Notes: generated by a model not told the origin, from the sequence alone. Shown: positions 26,819-36,515, counted from the first letter of the stretch. The stretch: 64,000 bases of DNA from JAKOVR01 sp031415655 (GCA_031415655.1 JANOSD010000023.1:4699-68698), one strand, 5' to 3'. Made by a program: numbers and translations.

Positions 26819-28484
26819 GCCCTCCGAGCACGCTCGCCAACTCCGGTCGTACGCCGAGTGGGTGGAGCAGTTTCACCCACCATTCGACCCGGCGGCCATC
26901 CGATCCGACGATCGACCACCGGTCGAGCTCGAAGCGGTCCACGGGCTTCGCTCCACGTCCGCCCAGAGACCCGGCCGACGGTCCCTCGTTGGAGCGGCAG
27001 CCGCGGTCGCGCTACTTGTCGGTACGGGCCTGTTCGTGGCCCGGCAGAATGATTCGGCCGGCAACTTCATCCTCACCCCGGGTACGTCAGGCACATCGGG
27101 CACACTTGGGGACGACGCCGATCGGGGCCCGGGGTCGTCAGTCGTATCGGTGCCGCGCCGACCAGTCGGTGGTGACGACGCGTTGGGACCCGTTGATGCC
27201 GATCCCGAAGTGAGCTGCCACCCCGAGTCGCGTTTGTGGTTCCGCCGCTCGGCCCTCGATGGTCCGAAGGGCGCGGAGTTTGGTACCGATGGCGCTGCTG
27301 CTGCCCTGCGTGATTCGCTTGGCGTCCAGAAGCTGGCCGACCAACTCGGTGGCCCCTTGGGACTGCCTACCAGCGACTTCCGCCGGCTCGCCGAGACTCC
27401 CGACCATGTGCTGTTCGGTGGTGGCGACTTCGCCGGGAACATGCCCATGCTGTCTTTCGTGCAGGTAGACCTGATCGGTGGTGTGTGGGGAGTGACAGGA
27501 ACGACGGGTGGTTCCTGCAACCAGCTCACGGTTCGCCCGCCGGCGGGGTACACCTTTCTTCGCTGGGGCGTTGACCGCTTATCAACCCACAATCGTGACA
27601 GCACAGAGTTGGTCGTGAGTGTGGATGTAGCCAATCCATCTGGATGTGACCCCGTGCCGATTGGGGATCAGGACGTGGCAGCAATGGTCGAGGAAACGAG
27701 CTCAACAATCACGGTGCGCGTCGCACTCAAACGGCCCGAGATCGATCTTGACGCACCGAACTGCGTCTTCTCGGACCGGGTTCGGGTACCGGAGCCTCTA
27801 ACGCTGGCGCTTGAGCTTGGTTCGCCGTTGGGCGATCGAACCGTTGTCGACGCCAATGTCTTTCCGGCCCGAACACTTGATCTGAACCCCGAGCCCCGAA
27901 AAGAGCCACCGCCACCGAATCCGCGGCTCGATCTCCCCGGGGGCACCAAGGACGTCACCGTCTTGGCGACGGTCACTGATCCGGCCTGCGTGCCGTTGAA
28001 GCGGAGTGATTGCCCGGGCCGTCCCGTGCCGGCGGCCTTCGAGGCGCGCCTTGGCGACGAAATTTGGCGGGTCGGTCCGAACGAAGTGAGCAATGCCGTC
28101 GACATCCGCGCCCCGGCCACTGGTGCCAGTGTCACGGCGTTGGTGGACGGCGCATGGTGCCCACGAGTTCTGCTCGGTCCAGACAATTGGGCAGAAGTGG
28201 CATGCACGCGACTGGACCAGACCAACGGCCACGTCACTGGTTCCGCATCTCGCCCGTCCACCGAAGGGCCGCTGTCAGTGGTTTTCCGGCGCACGCAGAT
28301 GGGTCCGTCAGTGACGCACACGGTGGAGTCCGATGGTTCGTATGAGGTTGTCCTCGTGCCGGGCGACTGGTTCGCCGAAGTCGTGGGTCCGGGCTCCACG
28401 TCGAACTGTCCGGGCCGGTTCCCCGTCCAGGTGACTGTCACCGTCGGCGTAACGGTCACCTCCGACATCACGTGCCCCACGTGA
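26811..28484 (+). CDS. Membrane-anchored protein, probable partner of the ECF sigma factor
   Basis: A 557-residue protein with a 60-residue cytoplasmic N-terminus (SYAEWVEQFHPPFD), one transmembrane helix (about 62-78, LVGAAAAVALLVGTGLF) and a long extracytoplasmic region of beta-sandwich-like repeats, ending in a segment typical of Ig-like or carboxypeptidase-regulatory folds (SDGSYEVVLVPGDWFAEV). The overlap with the sigma gene and the short cytoplasmic part suggest an anti-sigma or sensor role. No zinc-binding HxxxCxxC motif is present. The role is inference from context. Confidence 0.65.
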   Translation: MTEPSEHARQLRSYAEWVEQFHPPFDPAAIRSDDRPPVELEAVHGLRSTSAQRPGRRSLVGAAAAVALLVGTGLFVARQNDSAGNFILTPGTSGTSGTLGDDADRGPGSSVVSVPRRPVGGDDALGPVDADPEVSCHPESRLWFRRSALDGPKGAEFGTDGAAAALRDSLGVQKLADQLGGPLGLPTSDFRRLAETPDHVLFGGGDFAGNMPMLSFVQVDLIGGVWGVTGTTGGSCNQLTVRPPAGYTFLRWGVDRLSTHNRDSTELVVSVDVANPSGCDPVPIGDQDVAAMVEETSSTITVRVALKRPEIDLDAPNCVFSDRVRVPEPLTLALELGSPLGDRTVVDANVFPARTLDLNPEPRKEPPPPNPRLDLPGGTKDVTVLATVTDPACVPLKRSDCPGRPVPAAFEARLGDEIWRVGPNEVSNAVDIRAPATGASVTALVDGAWCPRVLLGPDNWAEVACTRLDQTNGHVTGSASRPSTEGPLSVVFRRTQMGPSVTHTVESDGSYEVVLVPGDWFAEVVGPGSTSNCPGRFPVQVTVTVGVTVTSDITCPT

Positions 28485-28493
28485 ACCTCAACC

Positions 28494-28549
28494 CGCGTTT
28501 TGGTAGGGGAGACGCATCAGAATTGATGCGTCTCCCCTACCAAAAACGG
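28494..28549. repeat. 56-bp intergenic palindrome B
   Basis: Arms as in copy A, but TAAGGG/CCCTTA reads TAGGGG/CCCCTA on both sides, a paired change that keeps the stem. It sits between convergent genes (stops at 28484 and 28569), where it could end both transcripts. Confidence 0.88.
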
Positions 28550-28568
28550 AATAGGGGGCGAGTGGCGG

Positions 28569-31325
28569 TCAGTGGATGCGGAGGTTGAAGGCTCGGTAGA
28601 GGCGCTCATCGGAGAACTCGGCGTGGTCGACGTCGTTCCAGCCCTGGGTGACACCGCCGAGCACCTTCACCCATACCACGTTGTTGGCGACGTCTTGCCA
28701 GTAGGTCTCGCCGGCGGAGGCGGTGACGGAGGCCAGGTCAGCAACGGCGGTGTACTCGTGTTTGGTGGCCGACGGCGGAGCGTTTTCGTAGCCACCGGAG
28801 TGGTAGTTGTAGTAGGTGGTCGAGAACACCGCCGCCGGGTCTGCACCACTAAACCGGAAGCCGAGCACCACATCGTCGTCGGTGGTGAGGGCGTTCTCGA
28901 TCGTGACCCCCACGTCGCCAGGAACGGGTCGACCGGGGAAGTCGATGAGGTAACGACCGGACTCACGCACAGCCACATGGCGCATATTGCCGAAGGAGCT
29001 CAGCACCGAGCCGTCACCGATGTTCCACGTTCCTGCCACCGTCCCGTCGTTCGCGTAGCGAGTGGTATTGATCGGAAACAATCCCGCCCATCGATCGTTG
29101 CCCTGATCGAGCACGAAGCTGTCCACGCCGTAGTAGTTCCCGTCGCAGCTGGTGCCGTTCGATCCGGCGGGAAGAATCGGCTGGCAACTGGCGCCGTGGG
29201 TGAGGAACGGTTCGTTGTAAACGTTGTAGTTGCCGGCCGGACCGAACGTGCCATGGGGATCCCAAAGCGCTCCGGCGAGGGCGTAGTTGGGACTCGGGCG
29301 AGGATGGCGGTAACCAGGGTCACTGTTCACCAGAACGTTCCCTGGGTTGCGGGCGTGGCCTTTGTCGACCGGTCGGATGTAGTAGTCCCAGGTGTCGAAC
29401 GCACCACTCCTGCTTCCCGGAACGAGCGGGAAGTTCACCACCACGTTGTCGCGCATGTCGAAGGCGGAGTGGTAGCTGGCGAAGGCCACCGGCACCATCG
29501 TGGCGTGCGGTCGCGGCGTGGCGTTGTTGAGGCTCGACCCGATGGCCAGCGAACGGGCGATCACGCCACCGGACCCCGCCCCTGCGAAGAACCGCTCCTC
29601 GTTGTCGGCCGACACGATCTCCGTGAAATCGGCCTCGCTCACTCGATCCCACAAACCTCCGAGGCCGTTCTTGAACGTCGTCACCCCGTGCATGTTGAAT
29701 CGGCGAACGTTCGGGAATGGCCACAGCGGGTCGGCGCCGTCGGTGGTGGATACGTATTGATGGGGGAAGGTATTCCCGAGGCTGTCGGTCTCGGCAAAGT
29801 CGAGCATCACGCCCTGGCGTTGGTTGGAATGGGTGACGTTGCCGGAGAACACGCCGAACAACGTGCGGTCAGGCCGGATCGCCACGTTGGCGCTGGCACC
29901 GACCGGGTTCTGCGGGAAGGCGAGCCAGAAGCCGAAGCCCTGTGCGTCGGTGGCGACGTTGTCGCGCACCGTGTTATCGGGGTTGCTGATCCAGTATGCG
30001 CTCGAGGCTCCGTTGGGGGCGCCGTTCGACTCGTGCACCTTGAGCGCCGTGCCGTTGATCGGATTGCGGACGTAGGCCACCAGGTTGCGCTCGATGACGT
30101 TGCGCCGTTCCACCGCATCCTCGGTGAAGATGCCGTGCCCACGAATGTCGTAACAAACGTTGTCCTGCACCATCACGCCGTTGGTTGCATGCAACGTAAT
30201 GCAGCGGTTTGCGGAACCATTGAACGTGGAGGACCGCACGTAGTGACCGGACGCATCACCGATCGCGAGGTTGGTAACCGTGTCGTAGCTGAGACGGTGC
30301 CAATGGATTGGGTACCGGCCGAGGATTCCTCGCTGGCCCGACCGTCGGAACTCCACGCCGGCCACGTGCACCGTCGAGGTGAGGTCCATGATCATCACGT
30401 GGGCGCCGAAACCCTGCGTCTGCCATGCGGTGTCGTCGGCCCCTTGGATGCGAATACGGCGGGTGAGATTGGCAACCTCGGCGCGCTCGTCGAGCACCAT
30501 TGGCGTGGGCTGCACGGTGGGGGTGACGGAGGCGTCGGCGGTGAGGCTCATGCCGGCCGAGGTGACGTGTTGCAACCGACCCCACCGGCCCGTCGCCAGG
30601 GGCAGAGCGAGCGTAACGGTGGCTCCGTTGATCGCCGCGATGGTGTGCCGTTCGGACTGGCCGGCGCCGTACCAATCGGTATGGGTCACCACCACTTCGT
30701 CGCCCACGTTCCAGTCGGTCGCTTGGGCGAGTTGCAGCACGTTCGACCCGGCCGCCACGTGGGCATCGATGCGGGCAAAGGTCACGCTCGGAGCGGCGCC
30801 GTGGAGATCGAGTCGGCCGCCCATCACCAGCAGGCCACGAGTGCCCATGCCCATGATGGTCTCGGCCGTATCGGTGGCGGTGAGGGTGATGGTGAGGTTG
30901 TGGGTGAAGGGCAGCGCCTCCGTGCCCGCTTCGAGCGCACCGTGCACCATGATCCAGTTGCTGGTGAGGGCGAGGTCCTGCCGGCAGGCGACGAGGGTGC
31001 CGTGGATGGTGAGGCTGCCGAGGTTGGCCGTGCTCGTATCGAGCGCCACGGTCTGGTCGTCGGGGATGGTGACGTCAGAGCCGTTGGCGGGGACGATGCC
31101 TTCGGGCCAGGTGGCAGGTTCGGACCAGCGCGGGGCGGCCGTGGGGCACGGCTCCACCGGTGGCGGAGGAGGCGGCACCACACAACCAGCTGCCCCGATC
31201 GCCACGCCGAGGATCCCCGCGCCAAGCGATCGTCGAAGGCGCCTGGGGTTTCGGGGAGGCGTTTCGATTTGGGAGTGGACAGCCGCGGAGTGGGCTGATC
31301 GGGGAGTGCGGAGCGTGCGGGCCAT
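28569..31325 (-). CDS. G8-domain, beta-helix lipoprotein
   Basis: A 918-residue surface lipoprotein: basic N-terminus, hydrophobic stretch and lipobox IGAAGC, then a proline spacer. Residues about 60-190 match the G8 domain of CEMIP/TMEM2/fibrocystin-type proteins (PRWSEPATWPEGIVPANG, VTIPDDQTVALD, LGSLTIHGTL). A long region of parallel beta-helix repeats follows (YVRSSTFNGSANRCITLH, NVCYDIRGHGIF, NTVRDNVATDAQGFGFWL). In animals such proteins bind or degrade hyaluronan; here glycan binding or cleavage at the cell surface is a reasonable guess. ATG 31325 has GGAAAGAAGG upstream. Palindromes B and C flank the gene. Confidence 0.82.
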   Translation of the reverse strand: MARTLRTPRSAHSAAVHSQIETPPRNPRRLRRSLGAGILGVAIGAAGCVVPPPPPPVEPCPTAAPRWSEPATWPEGIVPANGSDVTIPDDQTVALDTSTANLGSLTIHGTLVACRQDLALTSNWIMVHGALEAGTEALPFTHNLTITLTATDTAETIMGMGTRGLLVMGGRLDLHGAAPSVTFARIDAHVAAGSNVLQLAQATDWNVGDEVVVTHTDWYGAGQSERHTIAAINGATVTLALPLATGRWGRLQHVTSAGMSLTADASVTPTVQPTPMVLDERAEVANLTRRIRIQGADDTAWQTQGFGAHVMIMDLTSTVHVAGVEFRRSGQRGILGRYPIHWHRLSYDTVTNLAIGDASGHYVRSSTFNGSANRCITLHATNGVMVQDNVCYDIRGHGIFTEDAVERRNVIERNLVAYVRNPINGTALKVHESNGAPNGASSAYWISNPDNTVRDNVATDAQGFGFWLAFPQNPVGASANVAIRPDRTLFGVFSGNVTHSNQRQGVMLDFAETDSLGNTFPHQYVSTTDGADPLWPFPNVRRFNMHGVTTFKNGLGGLWDRVSEADFTEIVSADNEERFFAGAGSGGVIARSLAIGSSLNNATPRPHATMVPVAFASYHSAFDMRDNVVVNFPLVPGSRSGAFDTWDYYIRPVDKGHARNPGNVLVNSDPGYRHPRPSPNYALAGALWDPHGTFGPAGNYNVYNEPFLTHGASCQPILPAGSNGTSCDGNYYGVDSFVLDQGNDRWAGLFPINTTRYANDGTVAGTWNIGDGSVLSSFGNMRHVAVRESGRYLIDFPGRPVPGDVGVTIENALTTDDDVVLGFRFSGADPAAVFSTTYYNYHSGGYENAPPSATKHEYTAVADLASVTASAGETYWQDVANNVVWVKVLGGVTQGWNDVDHAEFSDERLYRAFNLRIH

Positions 31326-31416
31326 GAGGACCTTCTTTCCAAAGGGGGCCGTTCCCCCTGTCAGAGCCGCATCCCTCCCGTACCGACGTACACGCTCTCC
31401 CAAATTTCCCCACAAA

Positions 31417-31472
31417 CGCGTTTTGGTAAGGGAGACGCATCAAAACTGATGCGTCTCCCTTACCAAAACGCG
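31417..31472. repeat. 56-bp intergenic palindrome C
   Basis: Same arms as copy A with centre ACT instead of ATT. It sits between the start of the G8 gene and the stop of the next minus-strand gene, a position suited to ending the upstream transcript. Confidence 0.9.
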
Positions 31473-31484
31473 AAATGGGAGGGG

Positions 31485-32567
31485 TCAGCAGCCGGTGGGG
31501 CGGTCGCGCCGCCCGTCCACCGCCTCGCGCTTGGCTTCGTACTCCGCCCGAGCGGCGTCGCGCTCGGCCTGAGCGGCGTCGTCGGTCAGTACCGGATTGG
31601 CGGCGTTGACGGTACGGCGGTCGCTGATGGCGGGCACCTCGATCGGGGGCACACCCGGCATGGGATGCAGCCTGACCACGTCGACCGGCGTGCGGAGCCA
31701 GCCTTTTTTCGGGTTGGCGGTGCCGTTCGCGAGCACCTCGATGTGATGCAGGGACACCTGTCGGATGAGCCCTGCGGCATCGATCGACACCACCCAGACC
31801 GGTCGTTCGGCCGACGCCTCCTTCGGCTCGGGCTGCCCGGAACGGACGCCAAAACGTGCGACGGCCACTCCAGCGACGACGTCAGCGTCGAGCGGCTGGA
31901 CGACGCTGTCGGGCCCCAGCAGCCCAGTGAGTGCCGCGATCGGCAAGGCCCCAATCCACTCGTTCAGGAACCAGCCGTCACCTCCGAGCTCTCGCAGGGC
32001 CTCCAGGGAAAATGGTTCGAAGAGATCGGCGTGGTGCCATGGGCCGACGACCCCGCCGGGGCCGGTCCTGCGGGCGAAGGCGACGCCGGGGGCGACGATC
32101 GATTCGACGTTCCGGTTGACGCCGCCCACTTGCCGGAGTGCGGCGCGGTCGAAGTCGATGTCGCCATCGGATAGCCGGATGCGGTTGGTGTCGAGGCAGT
32201 CCCCCTGACCGTCTCGTGACCGCTCGCCCTCAACGTCGGCGAAGTGCTCGTAGGACGCCGTCCCGAGGCCGCGGGTGCGGTCGATCGCGTTGGCGACGGT
32301 CGTCTTGGCTTCGTCGGTGAACGGAGCGTCCGATCGGGTTTGCGTGAGTGGGAGCGGGAACTTCGCCGGGCGGGGAAACATCAGGGTTGACGGTGACGAC
32401 GTTCGGTTGTAGCGATCACCGAGTGGCGCCAACGCGCCGAACAGCACGACCGCCAGGACCAACAGTGCTACCCCCACGCTGACCTGTTGACGGAGGGTCC
32501 ACCGCTGCCACTCCGCAACCGCGCCGTCGTCGACGAAGGTGTAGGCCTCAGCTTCGGCGGGTGGCAC
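31485..32567 (-). CDS. Membrane-anchored protein of unknown function
   Basis: A 360-residue protein with a 30-residue cytoplasmic start, one transmembrane helix (VSVGVALLVLAVVLFGAL) and an extracytoplasmic region that resembles neither repeats nor enzymes I know. It has a DCLD and a terminal TGC cysteine, and an Arg/Glu/Ala-rich helical C-terminus (AERDAARAEYEAKREAVDG). Palindromes C and D flank it. Confidence 0.6.
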   Translation of the reverse strand: MPPAEAEAYTFVDDGAVAEWQRWTLRQQVSVGVALLVLAVVLFGALAPLGDRYNRTSSPSTLMFPRPAKFPLPLTQTRSDAPFTDEAKTTVANAIDRTRGLGTASYEHFADVEGERSRDGQGDCLDTNRIRLSDGDIDFDRAALRQVGGVNRNVESIVAPGVAFARRTGPGGVVGPWHHADLFEPFSLEALRELGGDGWFLNEWIGALPIAALTGLLGPDSVVQPLDADVVAGVAVARFGVRSGQPEPKEASAERPVWVVSIDAAGLIRQVSLHHIEVLANGTANPKKGWLRTPVDVVRLHPMPGVPPIEVPAISDRRTVNAANPVLTDDAAQAERDAARAEYEAKREAVDGRRDRPTGC

Positions 32568-32580
32568 ACCAACAAGGGTA

Positions 32581-32636
32581 CGGGTTTTGGTAGGCGAGAC
32601 GCTTCAAAACTGATGCGTCTCCGATACCAAAACGCG
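32581..32636. repeat. 56-bp intergenic palindrome D (degenerate)
   Basis: The same family, but with several unpaired changes in the arms (GGTAGGCGAGACGCTTC against GATGCGTCTCCGATACC). It lies between divergent genes at 32567 and 32736. Its decay shows that not every copy is kept perfect. Confidence 0.8.
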
Positions 32637-32735
32637 GAAGGGGTTTGGGTGGGGCGGGCCGGTGGGTACGGTAACTCTGGCTGGGCTGGAGCGTCTGCGG
32701 TGCGAACGCCGAACGTCCGAACCCGAGGAGTAGTC

Positions 32736-33002
32736 GTGAACGAATCCAGCATCCAAGCCGTGCGAGCACGAGCTAAAGCGCTCTACACGTCCGCCAATGC
32801 CGACGAGCGATCGGTGCTCGACCTTCTCCTTGCCGCCGCCGATGATGAGGAAAGCGACGCTGCCGGCGCCGATGTCGAAGGGTATGTCATGCGCGCTCGA
32901 CGCGACATCGGCTCCACCATGCTCCGGAGGGTCGGCGCCGACGACTCACCCGGTGCCTTCGAATTGCAAGACTTGATGAGCCAATACAACCAAGCCGAGT
33001 AA
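32736..33002 (+). CDS. Small hypothetical protein (88 aa)
   Basis: A mostly helical acidic protein: MNESSIQAVRARAKALYTS, then SVLDLLLAAADDEESDAAG and a C-terminal FELQDLMSQYNQAE. GTG 32736 has a strong ribosome site GAGGAG. No membrane segment or known motif. Confidence 0.6.
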   Translation: MNESSIQAVRARAKALYTSANADERSVLDLLLAAADDEESDAAGADVEGYVMRARRDIGSTMLRRVGADDSPGAFELQDLMSQYNQAE

Positions 33003-33241
33003 CTTGCGTCGAGTGTTCAGAAGAAGTGGCACGACACGACCAGCTCAGTGGGTGGCAGGATCCGACACGAAACCGCGGTCGGCCGTCCGTGCTCTGTGAG
33101 CGGGTCTCGTCTCAAAGCGCTTCGAAGGCGTTCGCCGTTTCGACAGCCGAACGGGCACATGGTGCCGGGTTTGGCCGAGCAGTCCGATCCTGTTCTTCAA
33201 GACGTTCCCCCACGATGTTCCCCCATGATGAAAGTGACCCC

Positions 33242-34060
33242 ATGATTCGCAACCTTGCGCCACACACTCCTGCCCAGGCCCGTCGAGTCGCCCTCCTGCC
33301 GGGCGTGGCCTTCGCACTGACTGCCTCGTCGTTGTTTGGTTGCAGCAAGGCGGCCGACACAGCCGCGCCGGCGGCGTCCACCCCATCGCTGGTTGCAACG
33401 ACGGCCGGGCCATCCGGATCGGTGTCGACGACGTCTTCTCCCCGGGGCACCACGACCTCCCGGCTTCGAGGCACGACATCAACCACCGAGGCTGAAGAGG
33501 AGACCACGACCACCGAATCGGCGGCGTCCGGCAAGCGAATCGATCTCGGGGGGCTCACCGTCGTGGTCCCCGAGGACGCTCCCGTGCCCGACCCCGAGAC
33601 CGGAATTACCCTGACCGCCGGCTCGGTCTACAGCCTGCCCGGCGAGAGCTTCGACGAACTCGAGAATGTCGATGCCACCAATCGAGTGGTCACGTCGGCC
33701 GATGGCAAGCCAGTGATCATCTATCTCTTCGGCTCCGACACACTCTTCGATGTGGGCTCCTCCACCGTGAAGAACACGGCCGAGGCGGCGTTGCCGGGGG
33801 TCGTTGCGTCGATCGTCCAGCGGGCCCCGAAAGCAAAGATTCTGGTCCGAGGATTCACCGACAGTTCCGGGACCGCCGCCGCCAACCGGACGCTCTCCGA
33901 AGAGCGGGCGGCCTCGATTACGGCTTGGCTTGCCGGCAATGGGATCGATCGAGACCGGATAACCCCCTCGGGGTATGGCAGCACGTATCCGGCCGCAGAA
34001 GAGACCAGCGATGAGGGCAAAGCGCTCAACCGTCGCATCGAAATCATCGCCATCGGCTAG
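33242..34060 (+). CDS. OmpA-domain lipoprotein
   Basis: A 272-residue surface protein. A signal peptide ends in lipobox SLFGC; a Ser/Thr/Pro-rich linker follows; the C-terminal 110 residues match the OmpA/MotB peptidoglycan-binding domain (LFGSDTLFDVGSSTV, RGFTDSSGTAAANRTLSEERA, ITPSGYGSTYP, NRRIEI). The TD and NR residues that contact diaminopimelate are present. It probably ties the membrane to the wall. ATG 33242 is chosen because the signal peptide begins there; an ATG nine codons upstream is possible. Confidence 0.87.
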   Translation: MIRNLAPHTPAQARRVALLPGVAFALTASSLFGCSKAADTAAPAASTPSLVATTAGPSGSVSTTSSPRGTTTSRLRGTTSTTEAEEETTTTESAASGKRIDLGGLTVVVPEDAPVPDPETGITLTAGSVYSLPGESFDELENVDATNRVVTSADGKPVIIYLFGSDTLFDVGSSTVKNTAEAALPGVVASIVQRAPKAKILVRGFTDSSGTAAANRTLSEERAASITAWLAGNGIDRDRITPSGYGSTYPAAEETSDEGKALNRRIEIIAIG

Positions 34061-34139
34061 CGGGACCGGCCCTTCCCCGCCACCGCCGTCCGGCTCTCCC
34101 CGCCAATGCCAAGCGGCCCCTTGAGCGGTTCCTTGAGCG

Positions 34140-34192
34140 GTTCTGGTAGGGGAGACGCATCAAAAATGATGCGTCTCCCCTACCAAAACGCG
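34140..34192. repeat. Intergenic palindrome E
   Basis: Arms like copy B (TGGTAGGGGAGACGCATCA pairing with its complement), with a shortened left flank. It lies between convergent genes (stops at 34060 and 34202). Confidence 0.85.
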
Positions 34193-34201
34193 GAAAAGGG
34201 G

Positions 34202-36502
34202 TTAGCGGGGGCCGGGGTGGCGCACTTCGACGGCGCAGTACTTGTACGACGGTTGGCGGGAGTAGGGGTCGACACTCTGGAACGTGAGCACGTTGGTGGC
34301 GGGATCGTGCATTGGCAGGAAGACGTTTCCGGGCTGCACCGTGGCCGTCACGACGGCCACCGCTTCCACATGGCCTCGAGCGGATTCCACCCGCACCGTG
34401 TCGCCGTGTTCGATCTCCCGATCGGCAGCATCGCCCGGGTGGAGTTCCACGTAGAGGTGTTGGGGCGACAGGCTTCGCAGCACCGCGCTTTTGCCGGTGC
34501 GGGTGCGGGTGTGCCACTCCGCCGCGCTCGACCGACCGGTGAGGAGCACCAGCGGGTAGGCGCGGCTCGGCCGTTCGACCGGAGGGACGGGGAGCTCGCT
34601 GACGAACCGAGCTCGACCGTCGGGGTGAAAGAAGTGGCCGTCGGCGAACAGCCGACGTTCTTGCTTGTGGTGAAAGCCTTCGCCGGTGGGCGTGTCAGGC
34701 GTGTCGGCGGATGCGGGCGCGGTGGAAGTGTCGGGGGTCGACTCTTCGGACGTGGACGGGCCTTCGGGGGCGGTGGACGGGAATGGCCATTGGATGCCGC
34801 CGGCGTCGTCGAGATGGCGGTAGCCGCCGATGCCGGTGATGTCGCACGGACGCCCCCGACTCAACTCCTGCAAGATGCCAAACGCGGCCTCGGGGGAAGA
34901 CCATTGCTCGAACAATTCCGCCACGCCCCAGGCCTCGGCGAGCAACTTGAGGATGGCAAAGTCCGATAGGGCCTGACCCGGGGATCGGCGTACCCGTTTG
35001 ACGACACCGATGCGGCGCTCGGAGTTGATGAAGGTGCCGTCCTTCTCGCCCCAGCCGGCGGCGGGCAGCACGAGATCGGCCATTAGCGCGGTCTCGGTGG
35101 TGGTGTACATGTCCTGTACCACGAGGAAATCGAGCCGGGCCAACAGTTCGCGCACATCAGTTTGGTTGATCCACGAGTGCGCCGTGTTCGTGGCCAGCAC
35201 CCAGAGCCCCTTGATCTTGCCGGCGGCGATGCCATCGATGATTTGGTCGTAGGCGAGGCTCGGGCGATCGGCGATGCGTTCGTTCGGCAGGCCGAGAATC
35301 TGTGCCACCTCCGCCCGGTGCTCAGCGTTGGTGAAGTCGCGGCCGCCGAGCATCGACGCCGTGTTGCTGAACAACCGTGACCCCATGGCGTTGCACTGCC
35401 CGGTGATGGAGTTGGCGCCGGTGCCGGGTTTGCCGATGTTGCCGGTGAGCAAGGCGAGGTTGATGATCGCTTGGGCGGTCCGCACCCCTTGGTGGCTTTG
35501 GTTCACCCCCATCGTCCACCAGAACGACGAGGCCCCGGCATCAGGTCGGATCATTTCGGCCACGGCATGGAGGTCCCGGATCTCGATGCCTGTCTCCCGA
35601 GCAACGAGGTAGGGCGGGAACTGCTCTACGAACGAAGCGAACGCCGCAAAGCCAGTGGTGTGCGAGCGAACGAAATCGTGGTCGACGCAGTCGTTGGCGA
35701 TGAGGAGGTGGGCAAGGCCATACAGCAACGTGAGATCAGTCTTGGGGGCGAGCGCCAAATGATGGGTGCCCGCCACCGCCGTTTCGGTGCGGCGAGGATC
35801 GATCACCACGATGTTGGGGTTGCGGCGGTTGCGTTGCACCCGCTCCCACATGATCGGGTGGGCCACGGCCAGGTTCGACCCGACCAGCACGATCGTGTCG
35901 CTCTCCTCGAAATCGGCGTAGGTATACGGCGGGGCGTCGAACCCGAACGCCTCCTTATAGGCCACCACTGATGTGGCCATGCACTGGCGGGTGTTCCCGT
36001 CACCGTGCACGAAGCCCATCCCGAACTTCGCCAACGCGCCGAGTAGCGCCATCTCCTCCGTCACGATCTGCCCGGTGGACAGGAAGGCAACGGAGTCCGG
36101 GCCGTGGGCTGTCTGCACGTTGCGCATGCGCCGAACGAAAGCATCGAGGGCAGTGGGCCAGTCGACCGCTTCGAGCGACTCACCCTTGCTGCGACGCAGC
36201 AGCGGCACGGTGGCGCGGTCGGTAGCGTCGAGGGGCGTGAGCGCTTCCCAGCCTTTCGGGCAGGCCATTCCAAGGTTCACGGGATACCCCACGGTTGGTG
36301 TGAGGTTCACCGCCGAGCCGTCCTGGAGATGGGCGTCGAGGGAACAGCCGGTGGAGCAGAAGCCACACACGATTCGGGTGGTGGCGTCGGGAACCTTCCC
36401 GGCCGGCACTTGACCCAGTCCGAACTGACCGGGCTGGCGCACCAACTCACGGGTGAGCGGGCCGTCGAATGACCGCAGCTGTTGCGGCAGGGCGACCTTC
36501 AT
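34202..36502 (-). CDS. Molybdopterin oxidoreductase, assimilatory nitrate reductase-like (NasA/NarB type)
   Basis: A 766-residue catalytic subunit that would reduce nitrate to nitrite in the cytoplasm. The N-terminal 4Fe-4S site is C46-x2-C49-x3-C53 ... C81. The molybdenum ligand is C174 in GNTRQCMATSV. Bis-MGD-binding stretches (TGNIGKPGTGANSITGQCN, DMYTTTETALMADLVLP, FINSERRI) and the C-terminal MopB_CT domain (VLLTGRSSAAEWHTRTRTG, PYSRQPSYKYCAVEV) follow. A disordered Ser/Thr/Pro insert lies at about 590-625. No Tat signal, which fits a cytoplasmic enzyme. It starts 13 bp after the DmsBC-like gene in the same operon. Confidence 0.9.
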   Translation of the reverse strand: MKVALPQQLRSFDGPLTRELVRQPGQFGLGQVPAGKVPDATTRIVCGFCSTGCSLDAHLQDGSAVNLTPTVGYPVNLGMACPKGWEALTPLDATDRATVPLLRRSKGESLEAVDWPTALDAFVRRMRNVQTAHGPDSVAFLSTGQIVTEEMALLGALAKFGMGFVHGDGNTRQCMATSVVAYKEAFGFDAPPYTYADFEESDTIVLVGSNLAVAHPIMWERVQRNRRNPNIVVIDPRRTETAVAGTHHLALAPKTDLTLLYGLAHLLIANDCVDHDFVRSHTTGFAAFASFVEQFPPYLVARETGIEIRDLHAVAEMIRPDAGASSFWWTMGVNQSHQGVRTAQAIINLALLTGNIGKPGTGANSITGQCNAMGSRLFSNTASMLGGRDFTNAEHRAEVAQILGLPNERIADRPSLAYDQIIDGIAAGKIKGLWVLATNTAHSWINQTDVRELLARLDFLVVQDMYTTTETALMADLVLPAAGWGEKDGTFINSERRIGVVKRVRRSPGQALSDFAILKLLAEAWGVAELFEQWSSPEAAFGILQELSRGRPCDITGIGGYRHLDDAGGIQWPFPSTAPEGPSTSEESTPDTSTAPASADTPDTPTGEGFHHKQERRLFADGHFFHPDGRARFVSELPVPPVERPSRAYPLVLLTGRSSAAEWHTRTRTGKSAVLRSLSPQHLYVELHPGDAADREIEHGDTVRVESARGHVEAVAVVTATVQPGNVFLPMHDPATNVLTFQSVDPYSRQPSYKYCAVEVRHPGPR

Positions 36503-36515
36503 CGGGGGCGTACCT

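Noticed and set aside
28572..31298. A 908-codon open frame on the plus strand
   Set aside because: It is antisense to the G8 lipoprotein gene and has no domain or plausible composition; long antisense frames are common in high-GC DNA.
26154..34192. A CRISPR-like array of repeated palindromes
   Set aside because: The repeats are kilobases apart, with genes between them and no cas genes.
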